Assembly: GCA_020848695.1 (NCBI GenBank)
Contig: JADLHT010000001.1
Span: 1 to 64,000 of the forward strand
Direction: 5' to 3'
DNA: 64,000 bases
Source: Saprospiraceae bacterium
GTDB lineage: Bacteria; Bacteroidota; Bacteroidia; Chitinophagales; Saprospiraceae
Below, one piece after another: positions 28,829 to 37,698 of this stretch (position 1 is its first letter; each line of letters begins with the position of its first letter). The translations under genes and the position numbers were made by a program. A model generated the notes under the pieces. The model was not told the DNA's origin and ran no database searches. It saw nothing but the letters and a program-made list of their open reading frames with translations.

Positions 28829-30169
28829 TCAAGATTTAAGAACCGATACAAGCTCATTTAGCGAGACCAATAATTCTATTCCAGTCTGTTGATTCTTAAG
28901 TTTATATACATTTTTTTTCTTCTCTTCATCTCCTATGACTATTATATATTTCGCTTTAATATCTTCGGCATACTTAAATTGCTTCTTAAGTTTCCCGCCT
29001 TCAGGATAGGCTTCGGCAATAATTCCTTCTTTTCTCAACTGACAACAAAGCCCAAACGCAAGCTTTTGTGCCTCACTGTCCAGAGATAACAAGAGGACCT
29101 CTATATTTGCGTTAAGAATTTCAGGAAACAAAGAAAGTTCCTCCATAACATCATAAATACGGTCTGCTCCGAATGAAATTCCCACTCCTGATATTCCCTC
29201 CAGGCCAAAAACTCCTGTTAGATTATCATAGCGACCTCCCCCTCCAAGACTGCCCATTATTATACCAACAGGAATCACTTCAAATATAGTACCGGTATAA
29301 TAACTTAATCCTCTAGCCAGATTAGGATTAAATAAAACCTGAGTTGTATCAATTTCAGCCGATATACAATATTCAATAATTGAATAAATCTCATTCTGCC
29401 CGACAATACACTTATCATTCAAATTGAAATCCTCTAATTTCCCTTTTGTTAAAAGTTCTAGCAAATTCTGAACTTTATCATTTTCAAATCCCAAGCTAAC
29501 CAATTCTTCTACAACATGATCAGGACCTACCTTATCAAGTTTATCAAGTGCAACCGTCATTGGAATAAAAAGGTCCGGCCTTCCGGCATGAATAGCAAGA
29601 CCTTCCAATATAGAACGATGGTTGATTTGAATTTGAACAGGAATTTTCAATTCCTTAAATACTTCCAGATAGATTTTAATGAGTTCAGCTTCATACATCA
29701 GACTACTTGAACCTACTACATCTGCATCACACTGATAGAACTCTCTATATCTTCCCCTCTGCGGACGATCGGCTCTCCAGACGGGTTGGATCTGATACCT
29801 TTTAAATGGAAATGTTATCAGATGTCTGTTCATAACAACCGTTCTGGCAAAGGGTACTGTTAGATCATAACGAAGACCTTTTTCGCAAATCTGAGAGATT
29901 AAAGCATTACTGTTTTTAGAATGAAGTAATTCCTCAGAGACCTCATTCAGATAATTACCACTATTCAGAATTTTAAAAAGCAGTTTGTCTCCTTCTTCAC
30001 CATACTTACCGGTCAGGGTAGTGAGATTCTCCATTGCAGGAGTTTCTAAGGGTTGATAGGCGTTTAATTTAAAGCAATCTTCAATAATTTTAAAGATGAA
30101 TTTTCTTTTCCGGGATTGTTGTGGTAAGAAATCCCTGGTTCCTTTGGCTAATGAAGGTTTGCTTGACAA
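28829..30169 (-). CDS. hisS: Histidyl-tRNA synthetase
   Basis: This class II synthetase charges tRNA-His. The 446 residues show the opening KGTRDFLPQ, the motif 1 and 2 area (LRYDLTVPFARTV, YQIQPVWRADRPQRGRYREFYQCDADVVG), the histidine-specific segment (LARGLSYYTGTIFEV) and motif 3 (SLGGGGRYDNLTG, GISFGADRI), then an anticodon-binding domain from about 355. It lies 4 bases downstream of pheS, so the two synthetase genes form one unit. Confidence 0.97.
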   Translation of the reverse strand: MSSKPSLAKGTRDFLPQQSRKRKFIFKIIEDCFKLNAYQPLETPAMENLTTLTGKYGEEGDKLLFKILNSGNYLNEVSEELLHSKNSNALISQICEKGLRYDLTVPFARTVVMNRHLITFPFKRYQIQPVWRADRPQRGRYREFYQCDADVVGSSSLMYEAELIKIYLEVFKELKIPVQIQINHRSILEGLAIHAGRPDLFIPMTVALDKLDKVGPDHVVEELVSLGFENDKVQNLLELLTKGKLEDFNLNDKCIVGQNEIYSIIEYCISAEIDTTQVLFNPNLARGLSYYTGTIFEVIPVGIIMGSLGGGGRYDNLTGVFGLEGISGVGISFGADRIYDVMEELSLFPEILNANIEVLLLSLDSEAQKLAFGLCCQLRKEGIIAEAYPEGGKLKKQFKYAEDIKAKYIIVIGDEEKKKNVYKLKNQQTGIELLVSLNELVSVLKS

Positions 30170-30173
30170 TGTT

Positions 30174-31199
30174 CTATGCGTTTTTAAACTGTCTAAGAAA
30201 CCTTAGATCATTTTCAAAATAATAACGAATATCAGGTATTTTATACAATAACATGGCCTGTCGTTCAATTCCCATTCCGAAGGCAAATCCACTGTACACC
30301 TTTGAATCTATTCCGCAATTATCCAGAACAGCCGGGTCAACCATTCCACAACCTAGAATCTCCAGCCATCCGGTTCCTTTTGTAATTCGATGATCTGTTT
30401 CATCTTTTAATCCCCAGTAAATATCCATCTCTGCAGAAGGTTCCGTAAACGGAAAGAAAGATGGACGAAGTCTGATCTTAACATCTTTTCCAAACATTTC
30501 TTTCGCAAAAAATAAAAGTGTTTGCTTCAAATCTGCCATTGAGACATTTGTATCAACATACAATCCTTCCACCTGATGAAACTGACAGTGTGATCGTGCT
30601 GAAATGGTTTCATTTCTAAATACTCTGCCAGGAGCAAGAATTCTGAAAGGTGGTCGATGTGTAGTCATAAAGCGAGTCTGAACCGAAGAGGTATGGGTTC
30701 TTAATAGAAAGTCGTTTCGATCCTTAAGATAAAAAGTGTCCTGCATATCTCTTGCAGGATGATCATCAGGTGTATTTAGTGCTGTAAAGTTATGCCAATC
30801 ATCTTCAATTTCCCGATCTTCTACTACTTGAAATCCAATCTTTGAAAAAATGGAAACAACCTTATCCATAACCAAGGTAATAGGATGTCTTGATCCAATC
30901 CGGGTTAAATCTGCAGGCAGACTAAGGTCTTCCGTTGATTTATTCTCTGTTGAAGATGATAATTCTTTAAACTGGCTGTACTTCTCATCAGCAAGGCTTT
31001 TAAGTTGATTTAACAACAGTCCATATTCTTTTTTATCCTCATTAGGGATACTTGAAATGGCAGCAAATAAAGGTTTTAGAATATTTTTAGTACCTAAAAA
31101 TTTAATTCTAAATTCTTCCAGCTCATTTCCGTTCTCTATTTGAAAATTAAGTATTAAGCTTCTAAAATCTTCAATCAATTCACGCCAATGCTTATTCAT
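30174..31199 (-). CDS. pheS: Phenylalanyl-tRNA synthetase alpha subunit
   Basis: This is the catalytic subunit of the (alpha-beta)2 enzyme that charges tRNA-Phe. The 341 residues have an N-terminal coiled-coil, then motif 2 (LRTHTSSVQTRFM, PGRVFRNETISARSHCQFHQVEGLYVD), the active-site segment (RLRPSFFPFTEPSAEMDI) and motif 3 (GFAFGMGIERQAMLLYKIPDIR). The beta subunit gene pheT is not in the window, which is normal in Bacteroidota. A TAACTTTG -7-like element at 31207-31214 would give a nearly leaderless mRNA. Confidence 0.97.
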   Translation of the reverse strand: MNKHWRELIEDFRSLILNFQIENGNELEEFRIKFLGTKNILKPLFAAISSIPNEDKKEYGLLLNQLKSLADEKYSQFKELSSSTENKSTEDLSLPADLTRIGSRHPITLVMDKVVSIFSKIGFQVVEDREIEDDWHNFTALNTPDDHPARDMQDTFYLKDRNDFLLRTHTSSVQTRFMTTHRPPFRILAPGRVFRNETISARSHCQFHQVEGLYVDTNVSMADLKQTLLFFAKEMFGKDVKIRLRPSFFPFTEPSAEMDIYWGLKDETDHRITKGTGWLEILGCGMVDPAVLDNCGIDSKVYSGFAFGMGIERQAMLLYKIPDIRYYFENDLRFLRQFKNA

Positions 31200-31653
31200 T
31201 CCGTTGCAAAGTTAAAAAAAAACGCTTGTTCGATGCTTAAGAAATTGAAGAAAGTGTACGGTTAAGATTGAACCTCAAACAGTATAAAATTATTATTGGA
31301 AAAAATAAAAATTAAACATTATCTGATTTTGTGACAGAAAATACAAATTTAGGATAATTGGTTTAAGTTGTGCATTCAATGATTTCTACAAGATATACTA
31401 ATAGGTTCTAATAAAAATGATTTTCCGGTCATTCTATACTAAGAATTTTTCAATACAATTATCTAGATACAAAATCATTGGACCCTTCTAATCAAAACTA
31501 AAACTATATTCTACTTCTATACCTTTGAAAATACAAAATTCTAAGCTTCTAAATGAAACTCGGTTTCAATTCAACAGCTTTCTGAATCTAACGATATAAG
31601 GCTTGTGTCACATTCGGCTAAACTGCAATTTTTCAGTATCTTTCGGCGATCCA
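31200..31653. other. Intergenic region between divergent pheS and O-antigen ligase genes
   Basis: About 450 bases, AT-rich. The only element I can name is the minus-strand TAACTTTG at 31207-31214, next to the pheS start. No RNA gene, repeat or coding frame was recognised. Confidence 0.5.
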
Positions 31654-32913
31654 ATGAAATCAATACTTTTATCGGTTACAATCAATGATATTTTTTGTTT
31701 TTTTCTATGTGCATTCGCATTTTCATTGCCTTTTTCCAATTATGCGTTAAGTGTTTCGATGTTCGGGATGTGTGCTTGCATTATTTTTAATGACACTAAA
31801 GAAGGCATAAAATGGAACTTCAAAATTTTCAATGATTTAACTTTAACACATCTCCATCCGGTTTATATTTCATGGATATTTATATTTCTATCTGTTACTC
31901 TATCCTATTTTTGGTCTACTGACCAAAATCGTGCACTACAATACATTCGGGATTATACACCATTTTTAGTTCTCCCATTTACTTTTTCAAAACAAGGTAA
32001 ATTAAATTCATATCAAATTCAGCTTATTGCTGTAAGCGGAATATTATCTATGGTTGTACAACTAAGTCTGGTGTTGTGGAATTACAAATTAAATTATCAA
32101 GATTTGAATCTGGCTATGTTAAAAGGTCAAGTTATTCCAACCCCGGGAACACATATCAGCTTCAGTTTGATTCTTGCTCTAGATATATTGTTTTTAATCT
32201 ATTTCTTAATTCATCGGAAGTTCCTTTTTAATAAAAGCGAGTTGATTATATATTCAATCCTTGCTGTATACTTTATTTTTGGCTTGCACATACTCAGTGT
32301 AAAAAGCGGAATTCTTGGCTTCTATTTTGGTTTAAGCTTATTGTTATATATGTATTTCAAACAAAAAAATAAATCAAGGTGGTTATTATTGCTTTTTCCT
32401 TCTTTAGTAATATTATTAGTGTTAATGATCAGCTTCATTCCCAGTCTAAATTCCAAATTCTATTTCATACTTTGGCAAATAGAGGAATATAAACAAGGTA
32501 ACTATCGCTTCTTTTCCGATATAGAACGATGGCAATCCTATGAATTTGCCTGGCGAATAATAAAGGAAAACCCTATCCTGGGAACAGGTATTGGGGATTT
32601 AAGTAATGAAACAGACAAGATTTATTTAAAATTTTTGAATTCAACCGATACCAATCTTGCACATAATCAATTCCTTTATTCATGGGCTTATTGCGGGATA
32701 TTTGGTTTATTGAGTCTGATCATGTTGTTTTATTTTAGTCTAATCAGACCCGGATTAAATAGAAATATGTTAAGCCTCGGTTTGCTTGGTCTAATTTTAA
32801 CTTTCATGTTGGTAGACTGTAGTTTTTGCAAACAAATCAGTCTTTGTTTGAGCATATTTATCTTCTATATTTCACTTCAATTGGACCTTTCTTATTACAA
32901 GTCCAATGAGTGA
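31654..32913 (+). CDS. O-antigen ligase / Wzy-like membrane protein
   Basis: An inner-membrane protein of 419 residues with about ten hydrophobic segments and the Wzy_C-type region: VKSGILGFYFGLSLLLYMY, then a periplasmic loop with RWQSYEFAWRIIKENPILGTGIGD and NLAHNQFLYSWAYCGIFGL. This matches O-antigen ligase (WaaL) and polymerase (Wzy) proteins, which move lipid-linked glycans on the periplasmic face. In Bacteroidota such proteins can also glycosylate proteins. I chose the ATG at 31654; a TTG at 31603 would add 17 polar residues without improving the first helix. It overlaps the next gene by 8 bases. No other polysaccharide gene is adjacent. Confidence 0.8.
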   Translation: MKSILLSVTINDIFCFFLCAFAFSLPFSNYALSVSMFGMCACIIFNDTKEGIKWNFKIFNDLTLTHLHPVYISWIFIFLSVTLSYFWSTDQNRALQYIRDYTPFLVLPFTFSKQGKLNSYQIQLIAVSGILSMVVQLSLVLWNYKLNYQDLNLAMLKGQVIPTPGTHISFSLILALDILFLIYFLIHRKFLFNKSELIIYSILAVYFIFGLHILSVKSGILGFYFGLSLLLYMYFKQKNKSRWLLLLFPSLVILLVLMISFIPSLNSKFYFILWQIEEYKQGNYRFFSDIERWQSYEFAWRIIKENPILGTGIGDLSNETDKIYLKFLNSTDTNLAHNQFLYSWAYCGIFGLLSLIMLFYFSLIRPGLNRNMLSLGLLGLILTFMLVDCSFCKQISLCLSIFIFYISLQLDLSYYKSNE

Positions 32914-33799
32914 AAACCATGCTTTAAAATCACACATTTACTTAAGTATTGTTGCTTTCATTTATGGAGCAAATTACACCATTGCAAGGACAATCTTAGT
33001 ACCCCATCTTATTGAGCCCAATGGCTTCATATTGTTGAGAATCGGTTCAGGATTATTCTTATTTACTGTTTTTTATGGGAGTTTAATAAAGGTTGATAAG
33101 AAAGATCTTCTTGAGCTAATTTTCTTAAGTATTACAGGAGTGCTTATCAATCAAATATTCTTTTTTCATGGCTTGTCAAGAACCAGTCCTACTCATGCCT
33201 CTTTAATTATGTTGACTACTCCGTTACTTGTACTTTTATTAACTTCCATTGGAAACAGAGTGATTTTTACATTGACACACTGGATAGGCACAATAATTGG
33301 ATTTGCTGGAGCAATTTATTTAGTCCTGTCCATTAGCAATCTTAGCGATCATTTGGCGAGTATAGAAGGTGACATTATGATTTTTATCAACGCACTATCG
33401 TATGCGGTATATTTAAGTAGGGTGCCCAGATTACTAGATAAATATGATGCGGTTGAGATTCTAAAATGGATTTTTGCAATTGCATTTGTATTCTGTTTGC
33501 CTTTCGGAATTTGCAATGTGCTTGAAATAGAATGGAATGACTTTGAAATAAAACATTTTATGTCTATGGGATTTGTATTAGTTTGCACAACTTTTATTGC
33601 CTATCTACTGAATATCAAAGCTTTGAAATTAAGCAATCCTTCATTAGTAGGGAATTACATTTATTTGCAACCTCTAATAGCTATTGTTATAGCTTGTTCA
33701 CTGAGGGAAGATCAATTGACAATTCAAACATTAATTGCAGGTAGCTTGATATTTTTAGGAATTTTTCTGAGTACCTCTTACAAACCGAATAAGCAGTAA
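32906..33799 (+). CDS. EamA/DMT-superfamily transporter
   Basis: A 297-residue inner-membrane protein with ten predicted helices in two EamA halves. The first half includes FIYGANYTIARTILVPHLIEPNGFILLRIGSG and FFHGLSRTSPTHASLIMLTTPLLVLLLT, and the second GDIMIFINALSYAVYLSRVPRLL and PSLVGNYIYLQPLIAIVIA. Family members export amino acids or other metabolites; the substrate cannot be read from sequence. Its start overlaps the preceding gene by 8 bases, so the two are co-transcribed. Confidence 0.87.
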   Translation: MSENHALKSHIYLSIVAFIYGANYTIARTILVPHLIEPNGFILLRIGSGLFLFTVFYGSLIKVDKKDLLELIFLSITGVLINQIFFFHGLSRTSPTHASLIMLTTPLLVLLLTSIGNRVIFTLTHWIGTIIGFAGAIYLVLSISNLSDHLASIEGDIMIFINALSYAVYLSRVPRLLDKYDAVEILKWIFAIAFVFCLPFGICNVLEIEWNDFEIKHFMSMGFVLVCTTFIAYLLNIKALKLSNPSLVGNYIYLQPLIAIVIACSLREDQLTIQTLIAGSLIFLGIFLSTSYKPNKQ

Positions 33800-34161
33800 T
33801 AATATCAAAGCTAAGATTGAGTTAAAAAATGGGGTAAAGAGTACATCCTAATTATTTAATATTTGTAACTCCTTCAAAAAATCAAAAACGGAAGGAATAA
33901 TTCATTTAGACTAAAAATAATTTGGATACATTTAAAAAAATATTTCTGATTTTACTTTTGTATGATTTCTAACTGATTATAAAATCCTGATTATAACATT
34001 TGTTTTTATATTAATATGTAGGATATTGATTAAAAAAGATTTGCAGATATTAAAAAAGAAACTAATATGTTGTTACCAAATCAAAAAAAAAGAAGCAGTG
34101 GGTTTTGTTATCGTATAAAAATGTACTTTTACGGACTCATTATTGAATCCAACCGGAGATA
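33800..34161. other. Intergenic region upstream of the TPR gene
   Basis: About 360 AT-rich bases. I see no consensus -7 element, no hairpin with a T-run and no coding frame. It presumably holds the promoter of the following TPR gene. Confidence 0.4.
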
Positions 34162-35565
34162 GTGAACCGAAAGACGAAGCCAAATTCAAAACTAGCTGAA
34201 CTTATCCATGAGTTCGAATTCCAGCAGGAAAATATTCATCCTGAACACTGGGAAGATAAATCTTATCACAAATTAATCGATTACTATTCTAACAAGGGAG
34301 CATTAGATCGCGCGCTTGATGTTGTTGATACTGCAATAACACATTACAAGTTTAGGACAGAATTTTATTTGATCAAAGCCAATCTTCATATCAAGCAAAT
34401 GGGTTTTCTTGAAGCCTCTAAAATATTAGATCAGGCTGTTAAGTTAGCTCCTTATGATCGAGATGTTCAGATCCTGCGCGTTCGACTTCTTGCTCTAAGA
34501 GGTCATTGTGAAGAAGCCCTTTTGCTAGTTGAAGAAATTAAATTAATCTTTCATAAAACCGATATTTCAGATTTATTACTCATCGAAGCCTTTATTAGAG
34601 AAACCATGAAAGATTTTGAAAAAATGTTTTACACATTGAAAGAAGCCTTAACCCTTAATCCAGATAACGTTGAGGCTCTGGAACAAATCTGGGTTAGTGT
34701 AGAGTTTTCAAAAAAATATGAAGAAAGTATTCAACTTCATTTGAATTTAATTGATCGGAATCCATACAGTTATCTTGCCTGGTTCAATCTGGGTCATGCA
34801 TACTCGTGTCTTGGTGAATATACTAAGGCTTTGGAAGCTTTGGAATATTCTTTTATCATCAATCCTCAATTTGAACAAGGATATCATGATTGCGCTGAAC
34901 TTGCTATCCAATTAGGACAGCATGACAAGGCTTATGAAATTTATTCTGAATTGCAACTTCAGTTTGGATTTGACAGTGAAGTTGTAGCTTATATGGCTGA
35001 ATGTCTGATTAAGTTAAAAAGATTTAAGGAAGCAAGAAAAGTTCTCAATAAAGCATACAAAACCGATCCGTATAACGATGAAATATGTTATTATCTTGGA
35101 TTATGTCATCTCGAGTTTAAAGAATATAATAAGGCCATCCACTTCCTAAAAGAAGCTATAATTATTGAGGAGTACAGAGAAGATTATCATGCTTCGTTAG
35201 CAGATACGTATGTCTTGCTCAATGAATTCAATCTAGCGGAAACCCATTATGCTAAAGCAGCGAGAACCGGACTTGAACAAAGTCAATATTGGACCAAGTA
35301 TATCTGTTTTTTGTTGGAAAGAAAAAATTATGACAAGGCTCATAAAATAATCATTAGAGCTGATAAATACAGTGTAGGAACGGATCTTTTATTTTGTAAA
35401 ATTGCTTACAACCTTATTGTTGGGAATAAAGCAGAAGCGCTAGAGGATTTAAAAGAAGCAATAACTGATGATGCCAGTCAGCTTTTTATTCTGAATCAAT
35501 TGGTTCCTGAATCAAAAAACGATCCGGATATTAGAGGAATAATCAGATACTATAGTAATCTCTAG
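34162..35565 (+). CDS. Cytoplasmic TPR protein
   Basis: 467 residues with no signal peptide or membrane helix, built almost wholly from TPR helix pairs from about residue 20 to 440 (FNLGHAYSCLGEYTKALEALEYSFIINPQ, ICYYLGLCHLEFKEYNKAIHFLKEAIIIEE). The start is GTG at 34162. It appears monocistronic, and its C-terminal region faces the convergent cyclophilin cluster. Soluble TPR proteins of this kind serve as scaffolds; no enzymatic domain was seen. An imperfectly terminator-like inverted repeat (GGATTAT / ATAATCC, 35574-35592) lies just downstream without a T-run. Confidence 0.85.
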   Translation: MNRKTKPNSKLAELIHEFEFQQENIHPEHWEDKSYHKLIDYYSNKGALDRALDVVDTAITHYKFRTEFYLIKANLHIKQMGFLEASKILDQAVKLAPYDRDVQILRVRLLALRGHCEEALLLVEEIKLIFHKTDISDLLLIEAFIRETMKDFEKMFYTLKEALTLNPDNVEALEQIWVSVEFSKKYEESIQLHLNLIDRNPYSYLAWFNLGHAYSCLGEYTKALEALEYSFIINPQFEQGYHDCAELAIQLGQHDKAYEIYSELQLQFGFDSEVVAYMAECLIKLKRFKEARKVLNKAYKTDPYNDEICYYLGLCHLEFKEYNKAIHFLKEAIIIEEYREDYHASLADTYVLLNEFNLAETHYAKAARTGLEQSQYWTKYICFLLERKNYDKAHKIIIRADKYSVGTDLLFCKIAYNLIVGNKAEALEDLKEAITDDASQLFILNQLVPESKNDPDIRGIIRYYSNL

Positions 35566-35675
35566 CTCGATCCGGATTATAATTGATAATCCTTATAAGA
35601 GGAATCATCTATCGCAAGCCAAATTAAGTCAGAATTTGTTCTAAAGTTAAAATTAAAATTCTCTACATAAGAGTA

Positions 35676-36575
35676 TTATTTCAATACTTTAATTTTCATC
35701 TTAACATCTTCAAGCGGTCTGTCTCCTCGAGCAGTTTTAACGGATGCGATTTTGTCAATAACATCAAGACCTTCGACTACTTCACCAAAAACAGTATAAT
35801 CGCGATCTAAAAATGGAGTTCCTCCAATTGAAGTATAAATTTTCTTTTGTTCTTCCGTATATTTAAATCCTTTCATGTCCTCAATTCTCGATAATCCTGA
35901 TTCTGTCTGTATGCTTCCCTGAACAATAAAGAACTGAGATCCAGAAGATCTTTTCTGTGGGTTGACCTGATCTCCTGTTCGCGCGGCTGCTAATGCACCT
36001 TTCTTATGAATCAGTTCATTTCTGAATTCTGCTTCAATAGTATAACTGGGACCTCCGGATCCTAATTGTACATCTGCACCCGCTCCTCTAGAATTAGGAT
36101 CTCCTCCCTGAATCATAAAACCATTGATTACCCGATGAAACAAAAGGTCATTATAATAACCTTCATCGACCAACTTAATAAAATTATCTCGATGTTGCGG
36201 GGTCTGATCGTATAGCCTGATTGTCATATTGCCATAATTGGTTTCAAGCACAACCAAACAATGATCAGGATGCTTTACTTCTATATTCATTTTAACTTCT
36301 TTTACTTTTGATCCAAAACTTGCTTTACAACTGACGGTATAATTTCCGGATGCCTCAAATCGGTGAATTGGGTTTCTATCTGTTGAACTTGAACCATCAC
36401 CAAAACTCCAATTTAAAGCACTTGGTTCAGAACCAGAATACATAAAGTTAACCAATTCTGATACTTTAACCTGTGATTTATCAGATTTAATATGCAACAT
36501 TTTTTTCGAACAAGCAGGAAGGATCAATATTGTAACCAATAAACAAAATACTCTTATCATACTTTTCTTTCTCAA
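35676..36575 (-). CDS. Lipoprotein peptidyl-prolyl isomerase with PKD domain
   Basis: A 299-residue predicted lipoprotein (lipobox LILPAC, Cys22). A PKD-like beta-sandwich at about 30-103 (LNWSFGDGSSSTDRNPIHRFEASGNYTVSC) precedes a cyclophilin domain at about 107-299 with LLFHRVINGFMIQGGDPNSRG, AAARTGDQVNPQKRSSGSQFFIVQG and TVFGEVVEGLDVIDKIA. The active-site Arg in FHRV and the QFF triad area are kept. It should catalyse proline isomerisation in the periplasm, aiding folding of exported proteins. It is the last gene of the minus-strand cluster, 87 bases after its paralogue. The PKD-cyclophilin fusion is unusual. Confidence 0.9.
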   Translation of the reverse strand: MRKKSMIRVFCLLVTILILPACSKKMLHIKSDKSQVKVSELVNFMYSGSEPSALNWSFGDGSSSTDRNPIHRFEASGNYTVSCKASFGSKVKEVKMNIEVKHPDHCLVVLETNYGNMTIRLYDQTPQHRDNFIKLVDEGYYNDLLFHRVINGFMIQGGDPNSRGAGADVQLGSGGPSYTIEAEFRNELIHKKGALAAARTGDQVNPQKRSSGSQFFIVQGSIQTESGLSRIEDMKGFKYTEEQKKIYTSIGGTPFLDRDYTVFGEVVEGLDVIDKIASVKTARGDRPLEDVKMKIKVLK

Positions 36576-36662
36576 CGAATGTTTTTAAAATTTTTTTAAT
36601 AAAATAAATATCTACAGAAAAATGGAATCAAACCATTATTTAAGTCTCATTATTGTGATCAA

Positions 36663-37304
36663 TTATTTTATGATCACATTCATTTTTACGTCTTTCAATG
36701 GTCTATTTGACTGATCACATTGAACAGCAGCAATTTTATCAATCACATCCAATCCCACAGTAACTTCACCAAAGACGGTATAATTTCCGTCTAAAAAAGG
36801 AGTTCCTCCTACTTGTGCATACCTTTTAATTGCTTCAGCAGGATAATATTCACCATTGCTCTGTTGAGTATATTTCATCTGAGATTCGGCAATTTTTTGT
36901 CCCTGTACAATATAAAATTGGGATCCTGAAGAACGCTTCTCAGGATTCATCTGATCACCGGTTCGGGCAGCAGCTAATGCTCCTTTAAAGTGAAACTGAC
37001 CGAACTCAGCAGGAATTGTATAACCCGGACCTCCCTGACCTAACATGACTCCAGCTTGCGCATTCCGAGAGTCTGGATCTCCACCCTGAATCATAAATCC
37101 GGAAATAACCCTATGAAACAATAAATCCTTGTAAAAACCTTCTTTTGCCAGTTTAATGAAATTTTCTTTATGCTTTGGTGTTGAGTCATACAGCTTCACA
37201 GTCATATTGCCAAATTCGGTCTCAATTACAATTTTTGGATTTTTATTGTCAGTACAACCTATAGCAATAATTAACGTGCAAAAAATGAAAAAATACTTTG
37301 TCAT
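36663..37304 (-). CDS. Lipoprotein peptidyl-prolyl isomerase (cyclophilin)
   Basis: 213 residues: a lipoprotein signal (FFIFCTLIIAIGC, Cys17) and a cyclophilin domain of about 185 residues (VIETEFGNMTVKLYDSTPKHKENFIKLAKEG, FHRVISGFMIQGGDPDSRNAQAG, AAARTGDQMNPEKRSSGSQFYIVQG, TVFGEVTVGLDVIDKIAAV). It is clearly a paralogue of the neighbouring PKD-containing protein, from which it differs mainly in lacking the PKD domain. It starts 5 bases after the stop of the 118-residue unknown gene, which suggests coupled expression. Its role is predicted to be folding of exported proteins. Confidence 0.93.
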   Translation of the reverse strand: MTKYFFIFCTLIIAIGCTDNKNPKIVIETEFGNMTVKLYDSTPKHKENFIKLAKEGFYKDLLFHRVISGFMIQGGDPDSRNAQAGVMLGQGGPGYTIPAEFGQFHFKGALAAARTGDQMNPEKRSSGSQFYIVQGQKIAESQMKYTQQSNGEYYPAEAIKRYAQVGGTPFLDGNYTVFGEVTVGLDVIDKIAAVQCDQSNRPLKDVKMNVIIK

Positions 37305-37309
37305 TGTTA

Positions 37310-37666
37310 CTAATTAAGTAGATAATATTTATTGAAATAATTAATGATTAATCTTTTTAACAAAACTTCCTGTTCCTTAACTCCTTTTAAAGTAAATGGT
37401 TTAATATTTTCATAATGTGGCCATCCATCCTGATCCTGACCCTTGTATTCAAAGTAACCTTCTTCACTTAATAATCTACAGCTCCCAATATGCATTAAGT
37501 CTCTTTTTTCTTCTTTGGTAAATTTCTGTGAAACAGGTTTGCCTAACTCTTGAATCCCTACCAGGAACAGAATTATATTAAGATCCGGTAACTCTTCTTT
37601 TTGAAGGCGTTCTTTTATAAAATGCCTGACTTTTAACCATTCAAAATCCAATTCCCAGGACTCCAC
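37310..37666 (-). CDS. Small conserved hypothetical protein
   Basis: 118 residues, soluble, without signal peptide or membrane helix. Distinct stretches are FEWLKVRHFIKERL, LNIILFLVGIQELGK, KEEKRDLMHIGSCRLLSEEGYFEY and DQDGWPHYENIKPF. I recall similar short proteins in other Bacteroidota but no named function. It sits between the FtsX-type permease (32-base gap) and a cyclophilin (5-base gap) in the same operon. Confidence 0.75.
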   Translation of the reverse strand: MESWELDFEWLKVRHFIKERLQKEELPDLNIILFLVGIQELGKPVSQKFTKEEKRDLMHIGSCRLLSEEGYFEYKGQDQDGWPHYENIKPFTLKGVKEQEVLLKRLIINYFNKYYLLN

Positions 37667-37698
37667 GCTGCAAAAATAGAGGTTTCAAGCCAGATTTT

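Noticed and set aside
31603-31653. TTG start extending the O-antigen ligase-like protein by 17 residues
   Set aside because: The ATG at 31654 places the first membrane helix at the N-terminus; the extension is polar and without support.
35574-35592. Inverted repeat GGATTAT / ATAATCC after the TPR gene as a terminator
   Set aside because: The stem is AT-rich and no T-run follows, so it is too weak to call.
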